Assembly (NCBI GenBank): GCA_002409725.1
Contig: DHOI01000073.1
Coordinates: 1-14,065, forward strand
Direction of reading: 5' to 3'
Length of the DNA stretch: 14,065 bases
From: Christensenella sp. UBA5394
GTDB taxonomy: Bacteria; Bacillota; Clostridia; Christensenellales; CAG-138
The first letter of the stretch is position 1. Each line of letters starts with the position of its first letter. Under the pieces are notes generated by a model. It had not been told where the DNA came from, did not search any database, and saw nothing but the letters and a program-made list of their open reading frames with translations. Both the position numbers and the translations under genes were made by a program. Shown piece by piece: positions 13,755 to 14,065 of the stretch.

Positions 13755-14065
13755 ATGATGAAGTGGGTCTGGGGGGGCATGCTGGCTGCCGGACTGCTGG
13801 CCGGCATGCTCACAGGGGACGCCCAGGGCGCGGCGGATGCGCTGGCCGCCGGAGCCGCCGAAGCGGTAGCCCTGTGCATTTCCCTCTCCGGCGCCTATAT
13901 GCTGTGGATGGGGCTGATGGCCATCGCCGAGGAGGCGGGGCTGGTGCAAAAGCTGAGCAGGGCCACGCAGCCCCTGCTTAAGCGGCTGTTCCCCGGCTCG
14001 CCCGGCGCGGTGGCTGCGGTAACGCTGAATCTTTGCGCCAATTTTTTCGGCCTGGGCAGTGCGGC
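13755..14065 (+). CDS. spmA: Spore maturation protein A, N-terminal part, cut by window edge
   Basis: The first 103 residues of SpmA, a membrane protein with a nucleoside-recognition (Gate) domain needed with SpmB for full dehydration of the spore core. The sequence begins MMKWVWGGMLAAGLLAG, a first hydrophobic segment, and continues with ALCISLSGAYMLWMGLMAIAEEAGL (written in part; about residues 39-64). It ends with the conserved NLCANFFGLGSAA near the edge. These correspond to the SpmA pattern of a membrane helix, WxGLMxIAExxGL and NLxANxLGLGxAA. Two adjacent ATGs (13755 and 13758) are possible starts, with GAGGTGA at 13742-13748 suitably spaced for either. The gene is divergent from the RHH regulator. 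spmB is expected next, outside the window. It implies an endospore-forming lineage. Confidence 0.9.
   Translation, partial: MMKWVWGGMLAAGLLAGMLTGDAQGAADALAAGAAEAVALCISLSGAYMLWMGLMAIAEEAGLVQKLSRATQPLLKRLFPGSPGAVAAVTLNLCANFFGLGSA

Noticed and set aside
1..14065. CRISPR arrays, tRNA genes, insertion sequences
   Set aside because: No regularly spaced repeats, no tRNA cloverleaf and no transposase-like reading frame were found on either strand.

Overview
The window looks like a chromosomal segment of a G+C-rich, spore-forming Firmicute, most likely a member of Clostridia. The supporting evidence is a partial spmA (spore maturation protein A), a CotH-family kinase, an FMN riboswitch, strong Shine-Dalgarno sequences, and the housekeeping order trmN6-rsmI-metG-tatD, which matches the yabB-yabC-metS-yabD neighbourhood of Bacillus subtilis. 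No closer taxonomic call is supportable from the sequence alone. No tRNA, rRNA, transposase, phage gene or CRISPR array was seen.

Layout. Almost everything is on the minus strand and reads from right to left. At the far right a plus-strand spmA (13755 to the edge) diverges from a 61-residue ribbon-helix-helix regulator (13555-13370). Next come trmN6 (13311-12643) and rsmI (12667-11801), which overlap by 25 bases. metG (11723-9681) has its own promoter and a near-perfect intrinsic terminator. A gene-free stretch of about 470 bases (9178-9643) follows and is full of inverted repeats. Then comes a tight group: a large extracytoplasmic CotH kinase with three lamin-tail repeats (9177-6157), a VTC-type polyphosphate polymerase (6160-5462), a DUF4956 membrane protein (5394-4744) and an ABC exporter half-transporter (4649-2913). 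A divergent glycerol-3-phosphate dehydrogenase (2793-1834), tatD (1831-1058) and a 3-hydroxyacyl-CoA dehydrogenase family gene (1033-95) complete the run. At the left edge a promoter and the first part of an FMN riboswitch face out of the window, so a riboflavin transport or synthesis gene should begin just beyond it.

How the parts fit. trmN6, rsmI, metG and tatD are ordinary RNA-modification, aminoacylation and hydrolase genes that usually sit together. Here about 7.8 kb separates metG from tatD, and this interval holds the CotH / VTC / DUF4956 / ABC / GpsA genes. VTC, DUF4956 and CotH suggest a cell-surface phosphoryl-transfer module: a cytosolic enzyme that could make polyphosphate from ATP, a membrane partner, and an outward-facing kinase-fold protein with adhesive or matrix-binding repeats. 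Its function is not established. It is the most interesting system in the window, together with the structured non-coding leader in front of it.
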